Assembly (NCBI GenBank): GCA_021850555.1
Contig: JAJZLX010000045.1
Span: 1 to 51,319 of the forward strand
From: Pseudomonadota bacterium
GTDB taxonomy: Bacteria; Pseudomonadota; Gammaproteobacteria; Steroidobacterales; Steroidobacteraceae
DNA: 51,319 nt
Reading direction: 5' to 3'
The notes beneath the pieces are model-generated. The model saw only the letters and a program-made list of their open reading frames with translations. It made no database searches and was not told the origin of the DNA. Within the stretch, counting starts at the first letter, position 1. Each line of letters opens with the position of its first letter. Positions 20,051 to 28,912 of the stretch are shown piece by piece. Made by a program: the position numbers and the translations under genes.

Positions 20051-21256
20051 TCAAACTTCCGTCGCACTCCCGGACATCGCGTCGATGAGGTCGAGCTTGC
20101 GCAGCCTCTCGACGAGGGTCGTGCGGCGCAGACTCAGCAGGCGGGCCGCGTGCGCCACGACTCCGTTGGCGCGCGCGAGCGCCTGTTGGACCAGCGCGCG
20201 CTCGATCGACTGCAGGTGCTCGCGCAGATCGAGCCCTTCGGGCGGCAGCGTGGGAATCCGAGCGTCCACGGCCTCACACGGCCCTGCGGGCGCCGCCACG
20301 GACTCGAGCAGCGCGAGCGCCGCCTGCCCGCTCAAGCAAGTCTCGGGCTGCAAGGACTGTTCCATGACCGGCGGCTCTGCGGCGAGCGGTTCTTCGAACT
20401 CCCAGTCCTCGGGCGGCCGATACTTCGGCGGCAGGTCCACGACATCGACCGCGGCACCGGCGGCGATGATGGAGAGCCGCTCGATGAGATTGCCGAGCTC
20501 GCGCACGTTGCCGGTCCACGGGTGCCGGGCCAGCGCTGCGAGCGCGCGTGGGGAGAACTGCACCCGGCCGCGTCCCTCGGCCTCGTTGCGGGCCACGAAG
20601 TCGCGCACGAGCGCGGGCAGGTCCTCGGCGCGATCGCGCAACGCGGGCATCTCGATCGGAAAGACGTTCAGGCGGTGAAACAGGTCCTCGCGGAACACGC
20701 CGCGCTCGATGGCTCCCTCCAGATCGCGATGCGTGGCCGCTATGATGCGCACGTTGCAGCGCACGGGGGCATGGTTCCCGACCCGCTCGAAAACGCGCTC
20801 CTGCAGGACACGCAGCAGCTTCACCTGCATCGACGGGCTCATGTCACCGATCTCATCGAGGAACAGTGTGCCGCCCTCGGCGATCTCGAAGCGGCCCTTG
20901 CGGGCCGCGATCGCGCCGGTGAAGGAGCCCTTCTCGTGGCCAAACAGCTCCGACTCCAGGAGCTCGGCCGGGATGGCCCCGCAGTTGACGGCCACGAACG
21001 GCCGGTTGCGGCGCGGGCTGAGGTCGTGGATAGCGCGGGCGGCGACTTCCTTGCCGGTCCCGGACTCCCCGAGCACGAGCACCGTCGAGTCGAACACCGC
21101 CACCTGGCGGATCAAGCCGATCACGCGGCGGATGGCGCTCGAGCCGCCGGTCGGCAGGCGGACCGCCTGAGCCGGGCCAACCGGGGCGCCGCATGCGTCT
21201 GACTGTCTTCTTTCCCCGGGGAAAGCAAGCTCCGAGACACATTCGGTTGCAAGCAT
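20051..21256 (-). CDS. fleQ: Sigma-54-dependent flagellar master regulator FleQ, lacking the N-terminal FleQ domain
   Basis: 401 residues from the ATG at 21256. The AAA+ domain has Walker A GESGTGKE (63-70), GSFTGA (110-115), Walker B LFLDEIGD (131-138) and [20 protein letters not shown]. The C-terminal end [16 protein letters not shown] and [20 protein letters not shown] is diagnostic for FleQ. Pseudomonas FleQ has about 120 residues of receiver-like domain before the AAA+ part; here there are about 40. A longer frame reaches into fliL on the other strand but reads as random arginine-rich sequence and was rejected. FleQ is expected to activate the sigma-54 promoters seen at fleR and fliL. 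Confidence 0.9.
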   Translation of the reverse strand: MLATECVSELAFPGERRQSDACGAPVGPAQAVRLPTGGSSAIRRVIGLIRQVAVFDSTVLVLGESGTGKEVAARAIHDLSPRRNRPFVAVNCGAIPAELLESELFGHEKGSFTGAIAARKGRFEIAEGGTLFLDEIGDMSPSMQVKLLRVLQERVFERVGNHAPVRCNVRIIAATHRDLEGAIERGVFREDLFHRLNVFPIEMPALRDRAEDLPALVRDFVARNEAEGRGRVQFSPRALAALARHPWTGNVRELGNLIERLSIIAAGAAVDVVDLPPKYRPPEDWEFEEPLAAEPPVMEQSLQPETCLSGQAALALLESVAAPAGPCEAVDARIPTLPPEGLDLREHLQSIERALVQQALARANGVVAHAARLLSLRRTTLVERLRKLDLIDAMSGSATEV

Positions 21257-21471
21257 GACGGCGTCACTCTCTTCTTGGCGGCTCTTCTTACGGGCGGGGC
21301 CTGCGCCGGTGGTCCGGCGCCTCATCAACCCACGGCGCAATGGTGCGCGGGAGCCGCTGCGGATACTGTGACCGGCCTCCAGATTGTCCACACTTGGCGA
21401 CAGTCCCCGACACCGCTCTTCAGGAAGCCGCGGCGCCCGTGAGCGCCGGAAGTTCGTCACCGGCCCGCCGC

Positions 21472-21487
21472 TGTGACGCGGCTCACA
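21472..21487. promoter_or_regulatory. Perfect CRP/Vfr/Clp-type site in the fleQ-fliL region
   Basis: TGTGACGCGGCTCACA matches TGTGA-N6-TCACA at all ten conserved bases. It lies between divergent fleQ and fliL, 59 bases before the -24 box of fliL and about 216 bases upstream of the fleQ ATG. In Pseudomonas aeruginosa Vfr, a CRP homologue, represses fleQ, so a comparable direct link is a reasonable inference. No CRP-family regulator gene lies in the window; the kinase at 421-1692 has only a related ligand-binding domain. Confidence 0.65.
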
Positions 21488-21545
21488 CTGCCCGGCAAGC
21501 GCAATTCTTTTCTCAATCATGCAGTTAGATTGCCGCGGGCACGAG

Positions 21546-21561
21546 TGGCACAGGCATTGCA
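21546..21561 (+). promoter_or_regulatory. Sigma-54 promoter of the fliL operon
   Basis: TGGCACAGGCATTGCA matches the -24/-12 consensus TGGCAC-N5-TTGCA at every fixed position, with GG and GC 12 bases apart. Transcription would start near 21572, giving a leader of about 36 bases that includes the AAGGAG ribosome site in front of fliL. It probably drives fliLMNOPQR and onward. Confidence 0.85.
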
Positions 21562-21607
21562 CTCCTTCCGGCGCAATACCTGACGACGCAAAGGAGTCGC
21601 AAGACCG

Positions 21608-22108
21608 ATGGCCACCGAACCCGCCGACGCCGAGACCGCCCCGGCGCCGGAGAAGAAACGCAAACTGCCCCTGTGGATGATCATCGTCATTGCGACGGTG
21701 GTGCTCGGCGCGGGTGTCGGCGGCGCCATGGCGCTGCATCTGTTCGGGTCAGGCGCCGGGAGCCACGGCAAGCTGAAGGGGCCGTCCGGTCCGCCGATCT
21801 ACCTGCCGCTTAAGCCCTTCGTCGTCAACTTCCAGGCCGGCCAGATGGTGCGCTTCCTGCAGGTGACCGTGGAGGTGATGTCGCGCGACCCGAAGACCAT
21901 CGGGCTCCTGAGGCAGAACGATCCGATGGTGCGCAACAACCTGCTGCTGCTGCTCGGCAGCCAGAAGGCGACGACGCTCGAGACCGAGGCGGGCAAGCAG
22001 AAGCTGCGCGCCGAAGTGCTTGCTGCGATTCGCAAGGTGGTCGCGCACAACGGCGGCAAGGCCGGCAGCATCGATGCGGTCTACTTCACCAGCTTCGTGA
22101 TGCAGTAG
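21608..22108 (+). CDS. fliL: Flagellar basal body-associated protein FliL
   Basis: 166 residues. One transmembrane helix spans about residues 17-40 ([20 protein letters not shown]), after a short charged cytoplasmic N-terminus. The periplasmic part has [25 protein letters not shown] and the C-terminal VYFTSFVMQ, all usual for FliL, which rings the stator. It is first in the fliL-flhG operon, with AAGGAG ahead of the ATG. Confidence 0.94.
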   Translation: MATEPADAETAPAPEKKRKLPLWMIIVIATVVLGAGVGGAMALHLFGSGAGSHGKLKGPSGPPIYLPLKPFVVNFQAGQMVRFLQVTVEVMSRDPKTIGLLRQNDPMVRNNLLLLLGSQKATTLETEAGKQKLRAEVLAAIRKVVAHNGGKAGSIDAVYFTSFVMQ

Positions 22109-22130
22109 CCGCACCCGCAGGGCTCACCCC

Positions 22131-23129
22131 ATGAGCAACGAGAAGATACTCGACCAGGCCGAAATCGACGCGTTGCTGCACGGCGTCGACACCGGCGCGG
22201 TCAGCACCGAGGCGCCGCCCGCCCCGGATGAGGTCCGCCAGTACGACCTCGCCAATCAGATGCGCATCGTGCGCGGGCGCATGCCCACGCTCGAGATGAT
22301 CAACGAGCGCTTCGCGCGGCTGCATCGGATCAACCTGTACAACCTGCTGCGCCGCTCCCCCGAGGTCGCCGTCGGTCCCGTGCAGATCAAGAAGTTCAGC
22401 GAGTTCGTACACACCCTGCACGTGCCGACGAGCCTCAACCTCGTGAAGATCAACCCGCTGCGCGGCACGGCGCTCATCGTTCTCGATCCGAAGCTCGTGT
22501 TCGCGGTGGTCGACAACTTCTTCGGCGGCACCGGCCGGCATGCCAAGATCGAGGGACGCGAATTCACCGCCACCGAGCAGCGCATCATCCACCTGGTGCT
22601 GCGCGGGGTGTTCGCGGATATGCGCGAGGCCTGGTCGCACGTCGCCGCAATCGAGCTCGAGTACCTGCAGTCGGAAATCAACCCGCATTTCGCCAACATC
22701 GTCTCGCCCTCGGAGATCGTGGTGGTGACCTCGTTTCACATCGAGCTCGACGGCTCGGGAGGGAACCTGCACGTCGCCCTCCCCTACGCCATGATCGAGC
22801 CGCTGCGCGAGGTGCTGGACGCCGGCATGGCGAGCGACCGCATGGAAAAGGACGAGCGTTGGATGCAGTCGCTGCGCGAGGAGATGGAGGACGCCGAGCT
22901 CGAGATCACTACGCTCCTCGGCCGCTCCTCCCTCACCCTGGCCGAGCTCGTGAACCTCAGGCCCGGAGACGTGGTGCCCTGCGACTTCAACGGCAAAGTC
23001 ACTCTCATCGCCGAGGACGTGCCGGTGTTTCGCGGCAGCTTCGGCGTCTCGCACGGCAACCAGGCGGTGAAGATCGAGGAGCGGATCCGCCGCGCCAAAG
23101 CCGTCCCCGAGGCGGCCCAGACCAAGTGA
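22131..23129 (+). CDS. fliM: Flagellar motor switch protein FliM
   Basis: 332 residues. The N-terminal peptide EKILDQAEIDALL is the phospho-CheY-binding segment. A middle CheC-like domain follows (NLYNLLRRSPEVAVG, LVKINPLRGTALIVLDPKLV, FFGGTGRH, EFTATEQRIIHLVLRGVFAD), and a C-terminal SpoA domain (LAELVNLRPGDVVPCDFNG). FliM is the C-ring component that receives the chemotaxis signal. Complete, 22 bases after fliL. Confidence 0.97.
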   Translation: MSNEKILDQAEIDALLHGVDTGAVSTEAPPAPDEVRQYDLANQMRIVRGRMPTLEMINERFARLHRINLYNLLRRSPEVAVGPVQIKKFSEFVHTLHVPTSLNLVKINPLRGTALIVLDPKLVFAVVDNFFGGTGRHAKIEGREFTATEQRIIHLVLRGVFADMREAWSHVAAIELEYLQSEINPHFANIVSPSEIVVVTSFHIELDGSGGNLHVALPYAMIEPLREVLDAGMASDRMEKDERWMQSLREEMEDAELEITTLLGRSSLTLAELVNLRPGDVVPCDFNGKVTLIAEDVPVFRGSFGVSHGNQAVKIEERIRRAKAVPEAAQTK

Positions 23130-23137
23130 GTTTCATC

Positions 23138-23473
23138 ATGAACGCAAAGATCGAGCCCCAACCCGCGGAATTCAGCGACCTGACCGAAGAGGCGCCCGGC
23201 AAGAGCGCCGGCGACGTCAACATCGAGGTGATCCTCGATGTCCCTGTGACCTTGTCGATGGAGGTCGGGCGCACACGCATCCCGATCCGCAACTTCCTGC
23301 AGCTCAACCAGGGCTCGGTCGTCGAGCTCGACCGCACCGCCGGCGAGCCGCTCGACGTGTACGTCAATGGCACGCTGGTGGCCCATGGCGAGGTGGTCGT
23401 CGTCAACGAGAGGTTCGGCATCCGCCTCACCGACGTGATCAGCCCGGCCGAGCGGCTGCGCAAGCTCAGATGA
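23138..23473 (+). CDS. fliN: Flagellar motor switch protein FliN
   Basis: 111 residues. The SpoA domain covers most of the protein ([74 protein letters not shown]), in the order expected for FliN. It completes the C-ring and helps dock FliH. It begins eight bases after fliM and overlaps fliO by four bases. Confidence 0.97.
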   Translation: MNAKIEPQPAEFSDLTEEAPGKSAGDVNIEVILDVPVTLSMEVGRTRIPIRNFLQLNQGSVVELDRTAGEPLDVYVNGTLVAHGEVVVVNERFGIRLTDVISPAERLRKLR

Positions 23474-23853
23474 GCCGTTTGTTCGCCGCCCCCGCTGCCG
23501 TCGCTCATGCGCCGCAGATCGGCGCCAGCGGCCTCTTGTCCGTCACCCTGGCGCTGCTCGCGGTTCTCGCGGCCATCTTCGCCCTGGCCTGGTTCACCCG
23601 CAGGGTGCGCACCTTCGGCAATCGCGCCGCCGGCTCCCTCGAAGTGCTCGCCAACCTGCCGCTCGGGCCGAAGGAGCGCGCGGTGCTGCTCAAGGTGGGC
23701 GCCGCGCAGATCCTGCTCGGCGTCGCCCCCGGAAGGGTCAGCACTCTGCACGTGCTCGAGCAGCCGATCGAGATCGGCAAGCCCGCCGCCGTCCCGGGAC
23801 AGCCGGCCCGCGCGAGCTTCTCTCAGCTGCTGAAACGGAGCCTCGGGAAATGA
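23470..23853 (+). CDS. fliO: Flagellar biosynthetic protein FliO
   Basis: 127 residues. A single membrane segment near residues 22-43 ([20 protein letters not shown]) is followed by a small cytoplasmic domain with [20 protein letters not shown] and [20 protein letters not shown], the conserved FliO core. It assists assembly of the FliP ring. It overlaps both neighbours by four bases. Confidence 0.93.
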   Translation: MSRLFAAPAAVAHAPQIGASGLLSVTLALLAVLAAIFALAWFTRRVRTFGNRAAGSLEVLANLPLGPKERAVLLKVGAAQILLGVAPGRVSTLHVLEQPIEIGKPAAVPGQPARASFSQLLKRSLGK

Positions 23854-24593
23854 CCCGGTTGCGCAAGGCATGGCCGCTTCTGCTGCTCGCGCTCGTGCCG
23901 ATGGCCGCCTGCGCCGGCCCGGGCATCCCCGCCTTCAGCGTCCAGACCCACGGCGGCACGCAGACCTACACGTTGACGCTGCAGGTGCTGGCGCTGATGA
24001 CGGCGCTCAGCCTGCTGCCGGCGCTGCTGCTGATGATGACGGCCTTCACCCGCATCGTCATCGTCCTGGGGATCCTGCGCCAGGCGCTCGGCGCCGGTCA
24101 GACCCCGCCCAACCAGGTGCTGCTCGGCCTTGCGCTGTTCCTCACTTTCTTCGTGATGTCGCCGGTCATCAGGCAGATCGATCAGCTCGCCTATCGGCCC
24201 TACGCCGCCGGCACCATCACCGCCCAGGCCGCGCTCGACCGGGCCGAAGTGCCGCTGAAGGAGTTCATGCTGCACCAGACCCGCGAGAGCGACATCGCCA
24301 CTTTCGTGCACATCGCCGGCGGCAAGGGTTATGCCGCACCGCTCGACGTGCCGCTGTCGGTGCTGGTCCCGGCCTTCGTCACGAGCGAGCTCAAGACCTC
24401 TTTCCTGATCGGATTTCTGCTGTTCATCCCGTTCGTGATCATCGACCTGGTGGTGGCGAGCGTGCTGATGTCGATGGGCATGATGATGGTCACTCCGACG
24501 CTGATCTCGCTGCCCTTCAAGCTGATGCTGTTCGTCCTGGTCAACGGCTGGTCGCTCGTCATGGGCTCACTCGCCGCGAGCTTCTATCACTGA
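23850..24593 (+). CDS. fliP: Flagellar export gate protein FliP
   Basis: 247 residues. A cleavable signal peptide ([14 protein letters not shown]) precedes the mature protein. Family segments are [60 protein letters not shown] and [20 protein letters not shown], covering four membrane helices. It forms the core of the export gate with FliQ and FliR. Confidence 0.97.
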   Translation: MTRLRKAWPLLLLALVPMAACAGPGIPAFSVQTHGGTQTYTLTLQVLALMTALSLLPALLLMMTAFTRIVIVLGILRQALGAGQTPPNQVLLGLALFLTFFVMSPVIRQIDQLAYRPYAAGTITAQAALDRAEVPLKEFMLHQTRESDIATFVHIAGGKGYAAPLDVPLSVLVPAFVTSELKTSFLIGFLLFIPFVIIDLVVASVLMSMGMMMVTPTLISLPFKLMLFVLVNGWSLVMGSLAASFYH

Positions 24594-24607
24594 AGCGAGG
24601 AGGAAAA

Positions 24608-24877
24608 GTGACTCCGGATTCCGTCATGACCATAGGCAGAGGCGCGCTCGAGCTCGCGCTCGCCCTGGCCGCTCCGCTGCTGCTCGCGGCGCTCATCACC
24701 GGCGTCGTGGTCGGCGCCTTCCAGGCCGCCACGCAGATCAACGAGATGACGCTCTCGTTCATCCCGAAGCTGCTCGTGATGACGCTGGTGCTGGTGATCG
24801 CGGGTCCGTGGATGCTGAAGACCCTCATCGGCTACACCCGCGAGCTCATCATGAGCATTCCGGGCCTCATCTATTGA
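24608..24877 (+). CDS. fliQ: Flagellar export gate protein FliQ
   Basis: 89 residues, the exact usual size. It starts at a GTG (24608) with an AGGAGG site four bases upstream; this choice gives the typical VTPDSVM N-terminus rather than the shorter ATG six codons later. Two membrane helices are present, with AATQINEMTLSFIPKLL between them as in other FliQ proteins. Confidence 0.96.
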   Translation: MTPDSVMTIGRGALELALALAAPLLLAALITGVVVGAFQAATQINEMTLSFIPKLLVMTLVLVIAGPWMLKTLIGYTRELIMSIPGLIY

Positions 24878-24893
24878 GTTGCACGGCGCCCCG

Positions 24894-25670
24894 ATGATCA
24901 CGATCACCGCCACGCAGCTCGACACCGCCATCGATTCGGTCTTCTGGCCGTTCGTGCGCATCGGCTCGTGCTTCATGGTGGCGCCGGTGTTTGGCGCGGT
25001 GTCGGTGCCCGCGCAACTGCGCATCGTGCTGGCCGGGGCGATCGCGCTGCTCATCGCGCCGCTCATCCCGCAGCCCCCCGGCGTGAGCGCGCTCTCCGCG
25101 GCCGGAGCGCTGATCACCGTCCAGCAGGTGATCATCGGCATCGCGCTCGGGTTTTGCCTGCAGATCCTCTTCGCGGCGATCTCCCTCGGCGGCCAGCTGA
25201 TCGCCAACGGCATGGGTCTGTCGCTCGCCTTCAATCTCGACCCGCTGCAGGGGGCGGCGACCCCGGCCCTCGGCCAGCTCTACACCGTGCTCGCGACCCT
25301 GATTTTCCTGCTGCTGCACGGTGATCTGGCGCTGATCCGGGTTCTGGTGCAGGGCTTTCGCACCCTGCCGATCGGCACCACCGGTCTCGGGGCCAAGGGG
25401 ATATGGACGGTGGTGACCTGGGGATCGATGCTGTTCTCCGGGGCGCTCGCCGTGGCGCTGCCCGGCGTCACGGCGCTGCTCGTGGCCAACCTCGCCTTCG
25501 GAGTGGTGAGCCGCGCCGCCCCGAGCATGAACCTGTTCGCCGTGGGCCTGCCGATCTCGCTGGTGTTCGGCCTGGTGGTGCTCATCGCCGGCCTGCCGGC
25601 GCTCGAGAGCGGCTTCACCCGGCTGCTCGCCGAGACCATGATCCTGTTGCAACACCTGAGCGGGGCCTGA
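24894..25670 (+). CDS. fliR: Flagellar export gate protein FliR
   Basis: 258 residues with six hydrophobic segments. Conserved pieces include VFWPFVRIGSCFMVAPVFG, VQQVIIGIALGFCLQILFAA, GQLIANGMGLSLAFNLDP and RAAPSMNLFAVGLPISLVFG. An in-frame TTG lies five codons upstream, but the ATG at 24894 gives the normal start. It is followed by flhB after four bases. Confidence 0.95.
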   Translation: MITITATQLDTAIDSVFWPFVRIGSCFMVAPVFGAVSVPAQLRIVLAGAIALLIAPLIPQPPGVSALSAAGALITVQQVIIGIALGFCLQILFAAISLGGQLIANGMGLSLAFNLDPLQGAATPALGQLYTVLATLIFLLLHGDLALIRVLVQGFRTLPIGTTGLGAKGIWTVVTWGSMLFSGALAVALPGVTALLVANLAFGVVSRAAPSMNLFAVGLPISLVFGLVVLIAGLPALESGFTRLLAETMILLQHLSGA

Positions 25671-25674
25671 GCGC

Positions 25675-26805
25675 ATGGCCGAGAACGACAACGATCAGGA
25701 ACGCAGCGAGCAACCCACATCCAAGCGACTGGAGGAGGCGCGCAAGGAAGGCCGTGTTCCACGCTCGATGGACCTCAATACCGCGGCCGTGCTGCTGGTT
25801 GCCGGCGGCGCGTTGCGCATGTTCGGCGCCGCAGCCGGCACCGCGCTCACCGGGGTGATGCGCTCGGCGCTCACCTTGAGCACCGACCAGTCCCTCGACG
25901 CGCAGCTCGCCGTGCCCACCGCGAGCGCGGACGTTCTGCACGCGTTCCTCGCCTGCGCGCCGATATTCGGGCTCACCGTGGTCGCGGCGCTCGCCGCGCC
26001 GCTCGCGCTCGGCGGCTGGAACCTCAGCTTCGAGGCGCTGACTCCCGATTTCACGCGGCTCAACCCCATCGAGGGATTCAAGCGCCTGGTGTCGTTGCGC
26101 GGCGCCGTCGAGCTCGGCAAGGCCTTCGCGAAGTTTCTGGTGGTCGCCGGGGTCGCCCTGCTGGTGCTTCGCGACGAGGCCTCGAAATTTCTCGCCCTCG
26201 GCGGCGAGCCGCTCACGACGGCCATCGCCCAGGCCGCCGACCTGGTCGCCGACGCGCTGCTGCTCATGTCAGCCCCCCTCGGCCTGATCGCCGCGATCGA
26301 TGTTCCCTGGCAGCTCTTTCAGCACCACAAGCAGCTGCGCATGTCGCGCCAGGAAATCCGCGAGGAAATGAAGGAGAGCGAGGGCTCGCCCGAGAACCGC
26401 TCACGCGTCCGCCGCGCCCAGCGCGAGCTGCTCAAGCGGCGCATGGCGCACGAGGTGCCCAAGGCCGACGTCATCGTCACCAACCCGACGCACTTCGCCG
26501 TGGCGCTGCGCTACGAGGAGAGCCGCATGCGCGCCCCGCGCGTCGTCGCCAAGGGCGCCGATCTCATCGCGGCCCGCATCCGTGAGATCGCCACCGAGCA
26601 CTCGGTGCCTGTCTTCGAGGCTCCGCCGCTCGCGCGGGCGCTTTACCACAATGTGGAGATCGGCGCGGAGATCCCAGCGGCGCTTTACGTCGCCGTCGCG
26701 CAGGTTCTGACCTACATCTATCGGCTGAAGGCGGCGCGGGTCTCGGGAGGCCTGCCGCCCGAGCCGCCCGTGATCGACCCCTCGATCGAGACCACACGGC
26801 ACTGA
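25675..26805 (+). CDS. flhB: Flagellar export switch protein FlhB
   Basis: 376 residues. The N-terminus (ERSEQPTSKRLEEARKEGRV) and four membrane helices are typical. The cytoplasmic domain carries the self-cleaving NPTH at 270-273 within ADVIVTNPTHFAVALRY, which switches export from hook to filament substrates with FliK. A Pro-rich tail closes the protein. flhA follows after one base. Confidence 0.97.
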   Translation: MAENDNDQERSEQPTSKRLEEARKEGRVPRSMDLNTAAVLLVAGGALRMFGAAAGTALTGVMRSALTLSTDQSLDAQLAVPTASADVLHAFLACAPIFGLTVVAALAAPLALGGWNLSFEALTPDFTRLNPIEGFKRLVSLRGAVELGKAFAKFLVVAGVALLVLRDEASKFLALGGEPLTTAIAQAADLVADALLLMSAPLGLIAAIDVPWQLFQHHKQLRMSRQEIREEMKESEGSPENRSRVRRAQRELLKRRMAHEVPKADVIVTNPTHFAVALRYEESRMRAPRVVAKGADLIAARIREIATEHSVPVFEAPPLARALYHNVEIGAEIPAALYVAVAQVLTYIYRLKAARVSGGLPPEPPVIDPSIETTRH

Positions 26806-26806
26806 T

Positions 26807-28909
26807 ATGGCCACAGCGACCGCCTCCTCCACCGCCCCCTCCAGCCCGCTTCCGTCCCTGCGGGATCTGCTGCGCGTCGGCATCGGCGTTCCGGCGGGCG
26901 TTCTCGGCGTGCTCGCCATGGTGATCCTGCCTCTGCCGCCGATGGCGCTCGATGTGCTGTTCACCTTCAACATCGCGCTCTCGATCATCATTCTGATGAG
27001 CGTCTTCTACGTGGCCCGGCCGATCGAGTTCGGCGTGTTCCCCACGACGCTGCTGCTGGCGACACTGCTGCGGCTCGCGCTCAACGTCGCATCCGCCCGC
27101 GTGGTGCTGCTGCACGGATACGCCGGAGCGGGCGCGGCGGGCCGGGTCATCGAGTCGTTCGGGCAGTTCGTGGTGGGCGGCAATTTCGCCGTCGGCGTGG
27201 TGGTGTTCATCATCCTCACCATCATCAACTTCAGCGTGATCACCAAGGGCGCCGGGCGCGTCTCGGAAGTCAGCGCCCGCTTCACCCTGGACGCCATGCC
27301 CGGCAAGCAGATGGCCATCGACGCCGACCTCGGCGCCGGCCTCATCACCCAGGAGGAGGCGCGCACGCGCCGGGCCGAGGTCCGCGCCGAAGCCGACTTC
27401 TACGGTGCGATGGACGGCGCCAGCAAGTTCGTCCGCGGCGATGCGGTCGCCGGCATCCTGATCCTGCTCATCAACATCATCGGCGGGCTTGCGATCGGCA
27501 CCATCGGTCACGGCATGGCCTTGAGCGCCGCCCTGCACACCTACACGCTGCTCACCATCGGCGACGGGCTGGTCGCCCAGATCCCGTCCCTGCTGCTCTC
27601 GACCGCGGTGGCGCTCATCGTGACCCGCATGTCACGGCCGCAGGACATGGGCGGAGAGCTCGGCAAGCAGCTGTTCGGCAGCCCGAAGACCATCGCCGTC
27701 GCCGGCGGACTGCTCGGGATCATGGGCCTGATCCCGGGCATGCCCAATGTGCCGTTCCTGCTCATGGCGGCGGTGTGCGGCGCGGCGGCCCTGGTGATCC
27801 AGCGCCGGCGCGCGGCGCTCAAGGCTGCCCCGCCGCCGCCGAAGCCCGCGCCCGCCGCGCCGGAAACCCGCGATCTCACCTGGGAGGACGTGCGCCCCGT
27901 CGATCCGGTGGGCCTGGAGGTCGGCTATCGACTGGTGCCGCTGGTGGACAGCAAGGGACAGGGCGCGGACCTTCTCGGACGCGTGCGCGGCGTGCGCCGC
28001 AAGCTCTCGCAGGAGCTCGGCTTCCTGCTGCCCGCCGTACACATCCGGGACAACCTCGATCTCGCGCCGAACGTCTATCGCATCAACTTGAATGGCGTGC
28101 CGCTCGGCGAGAGCACCGTCTATCCGGACCGGGATCTGGCGATCAACGCGGGCCGGGTGTTCGGGCCCCTGCAGGGCATCGCCGCACGCGACCCGGCCTT
28201 CGGAATGGAGGCGGTGTGGATCGAGCCCTCGAGCCGCGATCACGCCCAGGCTCTCGGCTACACCGTCGTCGATCCGAGCACGGTGATCGCCACACACCTC
28301 TCCTTCATTCTGCAATCGCACGCCAACGAGATCCTCGGCCACGAAGAGGTGCAGCAGCTGCTCAACGCCCTGGCGAAGAGCGCGCCGAAGCTGGTGGAGG
28401 ACCTGGTCCCCAAGGTGCTGCCGCTGTCCGTGCTGGTGCGTGTGCTGCAGGGCCTTCTCGCCGAACGAATTCCCATCCGCAACATGCGCACCATCATGGA
28501 GACCCTCGCCGAGCACGCGCCGCGCTCGCAGGACCCCGCGGTGCTGCTCTCGCAGGTGCGCACCGCCCTCGGCAGGCAGATCGTGCAGGACATCGCCGGG
28601 GTGTCGGCCGAGCTGCCGGTGATCACCTTCGAGCCGGACCTGGAGCGGCTGCTGCAGAGCTCGCTCTCCGCCGGCGCCACGGGCGCGGGCCTCGAGCCGG
28701 GCCTCGCCGAGCGGCTGCAGCAGCAGATGAGCGAGACCGCGCAGCGCCAGGAGGCCGCCGGCAATGCGCCCGTGCTGCTGGTGCCCCCGGCACTGCGCTC
28801 TTCGATGGCGAAGTTCCTGCGCGCGGGCCTGCCGCATCTGCACGTGCTCGCCTGGAACGAGATCCCCGACAACCGCAAGGTCCGCGTCGTCGCCGCGGTC
28901 GGCAGGTAA
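26807..28909 (+). CDS. flhA: Flagellar export gate protein FlhA
   Basis: 700 residues. The N-terminal half holds eight membrane helices and the FHIPEP signature region (GVFPTTLLLATLLRLALNVA, then RVSEVSARFTLDAMPGKQMA, with the QMAIDADL acidic motif). A Pro/Ala linker at about 345-355 leads to the cytoplasmic nonamer ring domain (ILGHEEVQQLLNALAKSAPK). Complete. Confidence 0.97.
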   Translation: MATATASSTAPSSPLPSLRDLLRVGIGVPAGVLGVLAMVILPLPPMALDVLFTFNIALSIIILMSVFYVARPIEFGVFPTTLLLATLLRLALNVASARVVLLHGYAGAGAAGRVIESFGQFVVGGNFAVGVVVFIILTIINFSVITKGAGRVSEVSARFTLDAMPGKQMAIDADLGAGLITQEEARTRRAEVRAEADFYGAMDGASKFVRGDAVAGILILLINIIGGLAIGTIGHGMALSAALHTYTLLTIGDGLVAQIPSLLLSTAVALIVTRMSRPQDMGGELGKQLFGSPKTIAVAGGLLGIMGLIPGMPNVPFLLMAAVCGAAALVIQRRRAALKAAPPPPKPAPAAPETRDLTWEDVRPVDPVGLEVGYRLVPLVDSKGQGADLLGRVRGVRRKLSQELGFLLPAVHIRDNLDLAPNVYRINLNGVPLGESTVYPDRDLAINAGRVFGPLQGIAARDPAFGMEAVWIEPSSRDHAQALGYTVVDPSTVIATHLSFILQSHANEILGHEEVQQLLNALAKSAPKLVEDLVPKVLPLSVLVRVLQGLLAERIPIRNMRTIMETLAEHAPRSQDPAVLLSQVRTALGRQIVQDIAGVSAELPVITFEPDLERLLQSSLSAGATGAGLEPGLAERLQQQMSETAQRQEAAGNAPVLLVPPALRSSMAKFLRAGLPHLHVLAWNEIPDNRKVRVVAAVGR

Positions 28910-28912
28910 ATC

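Larger units (their letters stand above)
21257..21607. promoter_or_regulatory. Divergent fleQ/fliL control region
   Basis: This 351-base gap is the largest without a gene. It holds a perfect CRP-like palindrome at 21472-21487 and a perfect sigma-54 promoter for fliL at 21546-21561. A TGGACA followed by weak -10 sequences on the minus strand near 21361-21395 might serve fleQ, but is not convincing. No small gene or hairpin terminator was seen. Confidence 0.7.

Noticed and set aside
21257..21739. N-terminal extension of fleQ
   Set aside because: The extension is antisense to the control region and to fliL and has no similarity to the FleQ N-terminal domain.
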